From Phytomonas francai (taxonomy: Eukaryota; Euglenozoa; Kinetoplastea; Trypanosomatida; Trypanosomatidae), in contig MJCC01000010.1 of NCBI GenBank assembly GCA_001766655.1, forward strand, positions 68,533 to 132,532: a DNA stretch of 64,000 nucleotides, given 5' to 3'. The position numbers were made by a program, and so were the translations under genes. Below, piece after piece: positions 38,113 through 47,543 of the stretch (positions are counted from its first letter, which is position 1; each line of letters begins with the position of its first letter). The notes beneath the pieces were generated by a model that saw only the letters and a program-made list of their open reading frames with translations, made no database searches and was not told the DNA's origin.

Positions 38113-38568
38113 ATGGCCACTGAACGTACCTTTATTGCTATCAAACCTGATGGTCTCCAACGCGGTTTGGTTGCTGAAATCATAGCTCGCTTTGAGCGCA
38201 AAGGGTTTAAGCTGGTCGCTCTCAAGTTGCTTCAACCCACTGCTGAGCAAGCCAGAGGTCACTACATTGACCTTGCTTCTAAACCTTTTTACGCCTCTCT
38301 TGTGGAATACTTTTCTTCTGGCCCAATCGTCGCAATGGTATGGGAGGGGAAAAACGTGGTGAAGACAGGTCGTATGATACTTGGTGCCACTAACCCTGCT
38401 GATGCGCTTCCTGGAACTATTCGCGGAGACCTTGCTGTCGATGTTGGTCGGAATGTATGCCACGGCTCTGATTCTGTCGAAACTGCTAAGCGGGAAATTT
38501 CTTTCTGGTTTAGGCCAGAGGAAATTATCAGCTGGGCTTCTCATTCCTTCTCCCAAATCTACGAGTAG
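38113..38568 (+). CDS. NDK: Nucleoside diphosphate kinase
   Basis: I choose the ATG at 38113 (151 residues), which gives the standard start [14 protein letters not shown]; the open frame extends upstream to 38002 but those 37 codons are T-rich and include the likely 5' untranslated region. The catalytic His is in RNVCHGSDS (His117), and the substrate loop [15 protein letters not shown] is present. The enzyme moves the gamma-phosphate between nucleoside tri- and diphosphates through a phospho-His. With the short form there is no targeting sequence, so cytosolic or nuclear location is expected. The final residues SQIYE match the family C-terminus. Very confident. Confidence 0.96.
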   Translation: MATERTFIAIKPDGLQRGLVAEIIARFERKGFKLVALKLLQPTAEQARGHYIDLASKPFYASLVEYFSSGPIVAMVWEGKNVVKTGRMILGATNPADALPGTIRGDLAVDVGRNVCHGSDSVETAKREISFWFRPEEIISWASHSFSQIYE

Positions 38569-38912
38569 GATTTTGTAATAAATAAAAAAAATAATTTCGA
38601 AATTTTTTTAATTTAGGAAATAATGTTGATAAATATTTTTTTTTTAAGAAATATTTTACACTGGTATGATATAATCTTAATTTTTAACTCCATACAAAGA
38701 TGAAAGGAAAAATAAAAGCACTTGAATAAAAAACAATAGAAAGTGTGGATGCAACGCCACACTTTTTTCTTTACACGCACAGACGTTATTTGAAGCATTG
38801 AATTTGACCTATTACCATTGTGTCAACTATTTGAATACAAGGAGCTCTTTTTTTCACCCTTTCAAAAACCACAAGAAGACTGATTATTTATATGCCTGCG
38901 CTAAGAAAATAG
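38569..38912. other. Intergenic spacer
   Basis: A/T-rich spacer with T10 and A7 runs; a pyrimidine tract (TCTTTTTTTCACCC, about 38845-38860) precedes the next gene. No gene is seen. Confidence 0.4.
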
Positions 38913-40730
38913 ATGAAAGGCTTTATCTCTAGAACTTTTTTAAATCTGAATCAAAGGGTTTCTTTATCTAGGAAGTATCCCCCTGTAAAAAATGGGGTTA
39001 CCATGCTCTCGTCAGTGACAAACACCCCCTTTCCGTTGCACTGTCAAAAAATTCTTCGTGAGCGCGCAAGAAGGAATATGTATGCTAGCAAGTACTGGAT
39101 AACTCGTCCGCAAGCTCACCGTACCAGTAATGCTAATGTACTTCCAACAGAGAGTCCTGAACCAATTTATCTACAAGTTGAGGCGGTAGTACCCATTACA
39201 TCTCTTCCTAGGATGATACAACAAAGAATAATGGATGAATACCCACCCTTTTTAGGATCAGGTGTTGGGATTCTATCTGAAAGGAAAAAGTGGAAGGCCG
39301 TCACATCTGGGAGACTCATTCATTTGCTTAATCCTAGCGAGGAGGATCGTGCTTTATTTATTGATGTTGTAATTGCAAAGGAGTTGGGTATTAAATATAA
39401 CTCCAAAGATGTTATTGATATTCGTTCTGCTAGCTCTGTATTTGTGTATAACGCAGAACAGTTAGACGATCCCTACAAAGGTGAACCTCAAAAAGGAGTG
39501 GCACTCGACGCGGTCACTGGAAAGCGTTTAGGACAACCTGCGCATGACATTCTATTAGGAGTCGGAATCTTGCGCGGCTACACATCCCCTATGTGGATAG
39601 CCGAGCGCCAGCTCAAGCACCTTAACCTTGAACTGAAGCCATATGCACTTAAGGAAGCGGTAGTTGCACCCAATATGACTGGCTTTATTGTCCCTCTTTC
39701 CATCCTGCCGTCACCGTGTAGGGATGACCTACTTGCTGAGCTTAAACAGAGCCGCCCCGATGCATTCGGATTCGACATTTTTTTTATTTATAATGTGAAC
39801 GGCTGGGAGGCTACCCGTTCCTCTGTGTTAGTAAATCACATGTCAGCAATTAATGATAGAGCGTACCCATTTCATTTTGTAAACCTGACAAATCTACACA
39901 TACAAAAACCGCAGTATGCTACAATGGCGAGCAATTTTTATTCTAAATACAAGCCTATTGGGTCTTCTTTGCTAGAAATTCCAGCTACTGGGGAAGACGT
40001 CAAGCACCGCGCGAAAATGAGACTGTCAATACAGTGTTCCAAAAGTAGGAAACAGTTTTTATTCTTCTTTGCAGAAGATGCTACCCTTCGGCGTTATTAC
40101 AATGCATGCTGCATGACAAAGCCGTATCTGACGGTGCCCTCGGTCCGCTCTATCGCAATATTGAATGGGAGACTGATTGGTCATCGTGACGAGTCCATCC
40201 TGCGTGCATTTGCCCTTAAGAATACTTTATCTAGTCCTCTATGGCTTACTGAGTCTGGTGCACGGCGTCTTGGTGTTCGTATTCACCCCAAGCATAAGAA
40301 GCACTTTGTTACTATTGGTGCAGCGGTGAGTGACACTAGTCCTGACGAGGAAGGTATGGAGGGCTTTTACAATATTGAGGATTTTTCACGGCCAGATGAA
40401 ATTTTATCACTTTTTCCTAAGACAAGCAAACGCGTTCATTTTATTCTAGATTCTAAATGGCGTCCTGTCCTGGGCAAACAAAACCAAGATTATCTTACCT
40501 CTCTAAAATATCAAACACCTCTTTGGATTTCAGTCAATGAGTGTCTTATGTCTGGGTTTGAGCCAAATAAGGCTGCCAAGGTTTATAAATATCCTATGAG
40601 GAATAGAAAAGAGATCACAGGAACAAAACTCTACAATTCACAACACACAACTGATCCTGTTCGTGTTATTGGGCTCTCAACAATGCTAATTCGACCACAG
40701 GGGGTGACGTTTCAACATTCAGTTTTTTAG
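38913..40730 (+). CDS. Probable organellar protein with internal SPxW repeats, unknown function
   Basis: 605 residues, family not recognised. The N-terminus is basic and hydroxylated without acidic residues (KGFISRTFLNLNQRVSLSRK), typical of a mitochondrial presequence. The body has a repeated module of about 50 residues: a G-K/R-x-L-G start (about residues 204, 419 and 514), then about 20 residues later SPMW, SPLW or TPLW (about 226, 442 and 535), followed by a short helix and a hydrophobic turn (LNLELKP, LGVRIHP). An earlier, weaker unit may begin near 131 (SGRLIHLLNPSEED). Such repeats are not familiar from common domains; a kinetoplastid mitochondrial-ribosome or RNA-processing protein is a plausible but unproven guess. 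Confidence 0.72.
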   Translation: MKGFISRTFLNLNQRVSLSRKYPPVKNGVTMLSSVTNTPFPLHCQKILRERARRNMYASKYWITRPQAHRTSNANVLPTESPEPIYLQVEAVVPITSLPRMIQQRIMDEYPPFLGSGVGILSERKKWKAVTSGRLIHLLNPSEEDRALFIDVVIAKELGIKYNSKDVIDIRSASSVFVYNAEQLDDPYKGEPQKGVALDAVTGKRLGQPAHDILLGVGILRGYTSPMWIAERQLKHLNLELKPYALKEAVVAPNMTGFIVPLSILPSPCRDDLLAELKQSRPDAFGFDIFFIYNVNGWEATRSSVLVNHMSAINDRAYPFHFVNLTNLHIQKPQYATMASNFYSKYKPIGSSLLEIPATGEDVKHRAKMRLSIQCSKSRKQFLFFFAEDATLRRYYNACCMTKPYLTVPSVRSIAILNGRLIGHRDESILRAFALKNTLSSPLWLTESGARRLGVRIHPKHKKHFVTIGAAVSDTSPDEEGMEGFYNIEDFSRPDEILSLFPKTSKRVHFILDSKWRPVLGKQNQDYLTSLKYQTPLWISVNECLMSGFEPNKAAKVYKYPMRNRKEITGTKLYNSQHTTDPVRVIGLSTMLIRPQGVTFQHSVF

Positions 40731-42319
40731 CCTCTTCCATTTTATATTCGTAAGAAGTGAAGTAATCATGATCATTGCATTGTATCTCTTTATTTAAACA
40801 ACGTATAGTGTTATAGAAATGGATATCTATAGATTAGTAGTAAGTTGGTTCCGGATAGAGTGATATAGATATTTAGTCACGTATCTAATAGTGGGTTCGT
40901 CCGTGGTTTACATACATTTTCTGATATTTAAATGCTTACCTTTCAAATAAAATACTGCTTCCTTTTATTGCCGCATTTTTTTTAAAAAAGAAAAGCTTTT
41001 TCTAGATGAAATATACTTCATATGTAACACCAAAAATCTGATTAAACGATATCATCATTCTGTCCAGCATAAATGTCTGGATGTTTAACAGAACACAAGG
41101 GTTTGTATCAGCACTAGTGATATTTTATAGCATAAAACACCATTTTTCTTTTTTATTTTCACGCTTTCTTATTTATATCTTCATTTTGTTAGAGCCCATA
41201 TTAAGGACTTGTTTAATCAAAAATATTACAGGGCTAATCACTTTTCGATAAACCATGATTCAAGTACGAAGTTTGTTTTATCGAGGCAGCGACAATGCCG
41301 GCAAATATGAGAAGCGAAACTGATTCTCGAAAGGGGAGGACTTTTCCAACTCACTGATACTTGCATGCTCGCGTTTAGTTCTACCTCATTTCAAAGTGTA
41401 ACTTTTAGTATTGATTTTCATCGATTTTGAGACATACACGCCAATCTGAAAACCATCAGATGGGGTATTCCTGAGCATATACGAGCAACTTTTTGTATGA
41501 TTATTAAATTGTAAATGCCTGGAATCTAACAGAGAAATGCATCATGGGCAATACATATTTATTGGTTCATATATGCCAATTCGTTAGTTGATGGTGACAG
41601 GATACTGAGCATATTTATCTATCCTTCAGTGCACTTTAATCAAATAAGCTTTTGTTGCTGAAATTCAATACGATTTCTGAGACCAGTATTCGCTTGGTTT
41701 TGTAAAAGATTAGCGTCTGAAAGATTATCACATTTGGAGTTTGCACTCATGCACATGTTTCATAATCATTTAAATCAAAGGTATTTGAGCCTGGAAAAGA
41801 CTACCTCAGCATGGGAATCTTTTTGGTAGTGTTGATGTTGAGGCCTAAAGTTCTAATTAAATAGTGCTTGTTAAATACTTTTACGAGTTCATAGGTACAG
41901 CTTCATTGCTGCAATTGTGTTGTAAACACACTAAATGCTATAAATGATAGGTTTTATATGCTCTAATGTTCATAAAAGAATACTTTAAATTATCCAGCAG
42001 CAACACAGTTCAAGGCAACAAGATCGCTAATACATCTTAGAGAGCACTTTTTTAAAGCTGTAAATTTTTTGATAAATACTATAGGATGTATTCAAATATA
42101 TTATCTGGTAAAATGAAATTCAAAAATATGCCTTTATTCTAAATATAATAATGGAAAAGTTCAAAAAAATTGAACAGCAATATCTGAACCAATCACACAT
42201 GTAATACTAATAAAGGTAATATATACGCTTCATAGTTTTCACTGTCTAATTATAAAGATTAATATTAAAATTGCCAAACTTAATAAAAAGAAGTTCTCTA
42301 TATAGGTTGCATCTTAAAC
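40731..42319. other. 1.6-kb gene-free stretch
   Basis: Between the repeat protein and the truncated amastin. It is A/T-rich, with stops in all frames and no RNA gene that I can identify. It probably holds the 3' untranslated region of the upstream gene and perhaps eroded sequence of a lost amastin 5' half at its right end. Confidence 0.4.
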
Positions 42320-42660
42320 ATGATCACCTCTTTCGCGGAACCGAGGCGTGCATAGCAGTAGCTATCCCTATGTTTCGGATTTCCTTCATTTTTTCCATTT
42401 TTGGCTGCTTCTGTAGTCGCATCAAGAAAGCGTGTATTATATCCAATCCTCTGGGAACTGTGGGTGCATGTATGGTGTGTGTGATTGTCCTGGACTCATT
42501 TAATCACGCCCGGGGGTCTAAGATTAATCCTTTTTGTCACGCGATCAAAGATCTTCCATATTTTACGTTTTCCCTTGGTCCTGGATTTACGCTATTTACG
42601 ATCGCTTCAGGGGTTGGGTTTCTAAACACTATCATCTCTCTTTTTACCTTGTGTGGATAA
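42320..42660 (+). pseudogene. 5'-truncated amastin copy
   Basis: From about 42320 the sequence aligns, at a constant offset of 1323 bases, with the full amastin at 43426-43983. The N-terminal third (first membrane segment, ectodomain and the signature C-x9-C) is missing; the in-frame upstream sequence is unrelated and starts with TTG rather than ATG. What remains encodes about 110 residues with three membrane segments (AVAIPMFRISFIFSIFGCF, GTVGACMVCVIVLDS, FTLFTIASGVGFLNTIISL) and ends at TAA. Without a start codon in the right place and without the signature it is best seen as a pseudogene, perhaps a donor for gene conversion. Confidence 0.75.
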
Positions 42661-42968
42661 GATGTGCATTGAAAGGGGAAACCGCGGGTTGAAGTTCTAC
42701 CATCACCTTCGTGTGGATGTGTTCTTCAAAGGGGATCGTGTCAACACCTCTTCGTGTACTAGACTAGACACAGGCCAGAAAATACACCTGCTTCGTTTTT
42801 TTTTATGTTCGAATACACGTGTGACATGCTCGCTGTGTTTTTCATGTTCTAAGGGCACGAGGTTCTCGATGTAAATATATGAACCTCCAATGCTGTTAGG
42901 ATTCTGCTCACGTGCAGAGCTTCTTGATGCTGAAGGGGTTCCGTTATCTTCGAAACTCTTTATTAAAT
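42320..42968 (+). repeat. Tandem duplication, copy 1 (amastin 3' half plus 3' UTR)
   Basis: About 650 bases repeated at 43643-44291, same orientation. By eye the first 120 bases carry many differences, whereas from about 42440 to the end only a handful of differences are visible in over 500 bases, including the untranslated part. The homology ends abruptly after CTTTATTAA. Confidence 0.85.
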
Positions 42969-43425
42969 AAATTTATTATGATACATGCATGCGGTTATAT
43001 GCATAAATAAGTTAATACGCGTATATTAAATATTAGATAAAAATTAACTGCAGCCGGTTATCTATGTTCGAAACCTTTTGCATATAGATGTTGGGGTTAC
43101 GCGCCCAAGGCGTTACACACTGGCCAACGGTGGCCGTAACTTTTAGAATGAACCTCTGCTTTTGGACTCTGTTTTGACTCATGCATTTTTTCCCATTGCC
43201 TCTGTTAGTTGACAGTCTCACCTCATACATACATATACACACAACTTCCTTCCATCACTCGCTGCTTTCTGTTTCTAAGGAAAAAGCTTCAAATTGCAAT
43301 CCAGGTTTGCTCTTCTTGATCGTACTTACAAAAGGCACCGAGGTCCAGACTTTTAATCATACCTAGGAAAATATCTTCATACCAAAGGGGTACGGAGCCA
43401 AATACATCCCCAGGCTCACGCAAAA
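42969..43425. other. Spacer between the amastin copies
   Basis: Unique sequence with pyrimidine-rich stretches (about 43240-43275) that could direct trans-splicing of the full amastin. It encodes nothing recognisable. Confidence 0.4.
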
Positions 43426-43983
43426 ATGGCGATCAATAACAGTTTTTGGTCTGTGCTAATCGTTTTCCATTTTATTGCGTTTGCCATCATGGCAGCCGGT
43501 ACCCCCCTTGCCGTCTACCTTCTCGTATCCCCTGTAATCTTCAGCATGGACGCTTGCTTCACTGTGTGGGGCTTCTTTTTCAAATGCTACGACTTGAGGT
43601 CCTTTTTTACGATAGATCAAACATTTGTTTTCTGTAATCAACGTCGTGACCTCTTTCGCTTAGTCGAGGTGTGCATAACAGTAGCTATCTCTATGTTTCT
43701 GGTTTCCTTCATTTTTTCCATTTTTGGTTGCTACTATCCTTTCATCAAGAAAATATGTATTATATCCAATCTTCTGGGAACTGTGGGTGCATGTATGGTG
43801 TGTGTGATTGTCCTGGACTCATTTAATCACGCCCGGGGGTCTAAGATTAATCCTTTTTGTCACGCGATCAAAGATTTTCCATATTTTACGTTTTCCCTTG
43901 GTCCTGGATTTACGCTATTTACGATCGCTTCAGGGGTTGGGTTTCTAAACACTATCATCTCTCTTTTTACCTTGTGTGGATAA
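43426..43983 (+). CDS. Amastin surface glycoprotein
   Basis: 185 residues, the usual amastin size. Four membrane segments: about 8-32, 80-103, 108-135 and 152-180. The ectodomain between the first two has the amastin signature in the form CFTVWGFFFKC (Cys44 to Cys54), close to the classical pattern C-[IVLYF]-[TS]-x-[WYF]-[GF]-x-x-[KRQ]-x-C. Amastins are trypanosomatid surface proteins, expanded in Leishmania and present in T. cruzi and insect trypanosomatids. Leishmania and T. cruzi regulate many of them through 3' untranslated regions, and here the 3' untranslated part is almost identical in both tandem copies. Start is the first ATG in frame after a pyrimidine-rich spacer. Subfamily cannot be told reliably. 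Confidence 0.9.
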   Translation: MAINNSFWSVLIVFHFIAFAIMAAGTPLAVYLLVSPVIFSMDACFTVWGFFFKCYDLRSFFTIDQTFVFCNQRRDLFRLVEVCITVAISMFLVSFIFSIFGCYYPFIKKICIISNLLGTVGACMVCVIVLDSFNHARGSKINPFCHAIKDFPYFTFSLGPGFTLFTIASGVGFLNTIISLFTLCG

Positions 43984-44291
43984 GATGTGCATTGAAAGGG
44001 GAAACCGCGGGTTGAAGTTCTACCATCACCTTCGTGTGGATGTGTTCTTCAAAGGGGATCGTGTCAACACCTCTTCGTGTACTAGACTAGACACAGGCCA
44101 GAAAATACACCTGCTTCGTTTTTTTTTATGTTCGAATACACGTGTGACATGCTCGCTGTGTTTTTCATGTTCTAAGGGCACGAGGTGCTCGATGTAAATA
44201 TATGAACCCCCAATGCTGTTAGGATTCTGCTCACGTGCAGAGCTTCTTGATGCTGAAGGGGTTCCGTTATCTTCGAAACTCTTTATTAAGT
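43643..44291 (+). repeat. Tandem duplication, copy 2 (amastin 3' half plus 3' UTR)
   Basis: Second copy of the unit at 42320-42968, offset 1323 bases. It covers the last two thirds of the amastin reading frame and about 300 bases downstream. The 73-codon frames overlapping the stop in both copies (42653-42874 and 43976-44197) are kept simply because the DNA is duplicated. Confidence 0.85.
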
Positions 44292-47200
44292 AAGTTGATT
44301 TGCTATATATATATGTATATAATTTATGATGTCAAATTTCTTCATAATTAAGTAATTTTAACTTACAATTTTTCCCCGTGTTCCATTTCTGAATAAATGA
44401 TTATTATTTTTTTTTAATGTTCTTGTTGAATTTATTTTCGCAATTTTGGATACAATTTTTTTTTTTAAAACTGGCTTTATTCATTATGAAGATTACATAG
44501 TCTTAGTACTATGTAAACTATTGATTTTAAGGAATCTTCTATTTTGAATCATTGTATATTTTGTCTAGAGAGTATCAATTATTTGGTCTTGCTTCTTTAC
44601 AATTTTTCTCATTTTTAAATTTTGTATAATTGACTATTCATTACAGGTGTTTGCGTTTTTTAGTCATTTTTTTTTTATGGCCATCAAACTAGTAATGGTG
44701 TTAAAGACTGAGAGATGAAAATCGCTTCCATGGATCTTTTTTTTTTAAATCCTATATCAAATTTTCATGCAACAGGTATATATATATTAGCGTATACTGC
44801 ATTTCATCATCCTTTTTTTATATATTGTAATGTAAATTATTACTCATGTACATAATTTTATTCTTTTATAATAAGTGGTGCAAAAGTTTAACCTTTCGTC
44901 TTATTTGCTCAATTTTGTATTCCTCGACTTAAGTACCAACTTCAACTCGAGACCTCTCGATGTTTTTCTTTTTTCATACCCCTCCAATTTCTTTTTCCCC
45001 TTCTACTTCTTTTTGCATTTTAATATCTGCTTATGCATCATAAAATTTATACATAGGGTTTATTTGTTTTTATTTATTCATGTAACGTACAGAAAACAAT
45101 AGCAATATGTATGGATTATATTCTGTTAGATTAGTGGCTCCAGAACCATGATTTTGGAAAAATAGTCTCGGAGATTTTTTAAAAAGAGTCAAAAGACTTT
45201 TTTTTGGTAATTCTTGTCAGCATTTTATTGAGCTGAAGGCGTTTACCTACCCCAGTCATTTGTCACGACTTGCATGGGGTTACAAGCTGTTACTCTCCGC
45301 CTTTCTGGGGGGAGGGGGTAATGACAGTCAGAATGTGTACTTTTCCCATGCACGTGAAGCCTTGAGATACCGTGGAGGCGTTCTTTCTACGCTTTAGACT
45401 TTTTCTTTTAAAAGGGTTATATTTATCTAGGCTTAAGCTAGCAAACTATTTCCAGAGGAACGCGACATGGTTTCATCGGACAAATTCAGGACTCACAACC
45501 ACAAAACAGAGTTTATTTATTCTTTGGTTCTTTTTGAGGCACTTTGTTGCATCTACCCGCTTAAGCGAATTATTCGCTTCTAGAGGAGGGTTCTCGCTTT
45601 AGCGCAGCTGATTTCTGTGTAGAAAGTGGTTGACTAATATACAGATTCTCATAAAAAACAACAAGTGAATTAAAGCGATGAAAAGGTGATTCTCAAAGGT
45701 TTTATAGGGGATTGTTAATATAAGAATGTAAGTCTTATGCGGAGATCATATACATTATATCTTAATAATTAGTTAGCAATCAGTATGAACAGTAGCTGGC
45801 ATAAGAAGGTAATGCAACTCTCGCTACTGGAAGTACAATACTTAGATTTATGGACATAATATTGCGAGTTGAAACTCCAGAGAAAATGGATTTAACTCTT
45901 ATTTGATCCACCTAATAGGACTCTGATTTGGGTTCTCTAAGCACTGCATCTAGGGATTCATTTTTGCTGTACCCTGCTTCGTTTGGCTAGTCATATCCTC
46001 TGTTTCCACCGGGCAGGTTCCTAATTTTTCAGAGCATTATTCTACTTTAGATTAATTATCGTATAACAGATTAATCGCTTGCTTTTTTGGCCAATCTACT
46101 TTCAAATCTTTTCTCCGCATTAATGCACTGCATACAGATCTTCAGACACCCTTTTTTATAAGTCAGAGTAATCTAAATGCCCCCTTTCTGAAATTTGTAG
46201 AGTTTCTAGAGTTCCTGAACACCTTTTGCCCAAAATATGTTATACAAGATCGAATTTGTAATAGCTCGACATTTTTATATAAAAGGGAGACCCCTTTAAC
46301 AGGCATAATTGTGCCTATTTCTTGATTGTTGTTTGTGTTACAGTCAGTAAACTAGTTTAGATATCATGTAGCAATATATTTATAGAAATTAGTTCTTTTT
46401 TGTGTATAATTTTTATAGCTTCTTCTTAGAGTTATTGATACCTAGATTATCGACAACTGACAGCTATAGCAATAACGTTTTTTTCCCATTTCTTTTATTC
46501 TCTTGATACATTCCTATTATTTGTCGTTTACTATAGGAGAAGTAGATAGAAAATTCATTCCTATATCGCAAAATTATTTTTATTTAAGAAAATAAGAAAA
46601 TCCATATTTACTGCTACAGGAAAATGATGGGACTAACATATTAAACCATTGAAGATTACTCCACAAACATATACGCTAAGTGCTTTAACAGAGGTTTTTT
46701 AAATTTATCGCTAGCAAATCTTTTAAATACCTTAGTACCAGGAAAAAATGCAATATTTTTTATTATATACTATCCTTTTGAGATAGAAAAAAAGTTGCAC
46801 TTCTACAACAAAATGGGCCACTCTAGAGTTAATATGAGTGTTTTAGGTATTGGAGCTTCAAAGCTGCGCATTTTTTGTACATCTATGTATTTACATTTAG
46901 ATATTTCTAGAGCATATTGATGAGAGACTAATTGATTCTGTGCATCAAACGCTGACTGCGAAGCATGAGTTTTATTTGGGTTTATGCTTTTCAGACTCTT
47001 GAAACAGTACTTGACTTAGTAGATCGTCTGATGTTGCGAATTATTTGGCAGGTAAAACGGTGTACATGTGTGTAAAGTGCCCTTTGCCGTTTTATTTAAC
47101 TTCTTCCAATTAACAAAATAATCCTCCAAGGAGCACTAAACAGTAACAGAAATTTATTCAATTATAGGCATAAAAACACTTTTGCTGTTCTCAGTGTAAT

Positions 47201-47543
47201 TAGAAACTTAATTTATCAATCTCTACTATGGTGAGTGTTTATGATGTTTTCAAAACTAATGCACCGATTTAAACACTTCTCGTGTGTCAGACAGTTATTT
47301 TGGGTGTTTAATGATGCTGTTTGTGTTTCATTTATTTAAATGTTAATATGACTTTTGCTCAGATTCATAGGTCGAGTTTCCTATTAATTCTTAACATTAT
47401 GTACAACTTCCCCCCCCCCCCCCAAAAAAAAAAAAAAAAGGAAGTTCACTATATTTGTATTTCGTAGGACTAAATTGTTATTATTAACATTTTGTAGTTC
47501 AGAACGAATCCCGATACTTTAATTTGATAAACATAGGATTCAA
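44292..47543. other. 3.2-kb gene desert
   Basis: The longest gene-free stretch outside the strand-switch region. It is A/T-rich, with stops in all frames, many T-runs and no long frame. Short frames at 44875-45102 and 45372-45602 are Phe/Leu-rich and not convincing. Near its right end is a C14A16 tract (47410-47439) flanked by a short inverted repeat. I see no tRNA or rRNA in it by eye. Confidence 0.5.
47404..47447 (+). repeat. C14A16 tract inside a short inverted repeat
   Basis: AACTTCC, then C12 more, A16 and GGAAGTT: the flanks are reverse complements, so a hairpin with a C/A loop is possible. The C-rich part lies about 120 bases before the next ATG and may act as part of a polypyrimidine tract. 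Confidence 0.5.

Noticed and set aside
35371..41296. A 14-base word (GAGGCAGCGACAAT) shared by two spacers at 35371 and 41283
   Set aside because: In a 64-kb window several chance 14-base matches are expected, and similarity does not extend beyond the word.
42653..42874. 73-codon frame overlapping the amastin stop, repeated at 43976-44197
   Set aside because: It is kept in both copies only because the whole DNA unit is duplicated; it overlaps the amastin end and the 3' UTR and has no recognisable features.
45230..45330. A locally GC-richer stretch in the gene desert considered as a tRNA or small RNA
   Set aside because: I could not fold a cloverleaf or find A/B box promoter elements by eye; a covariance search would be needed.
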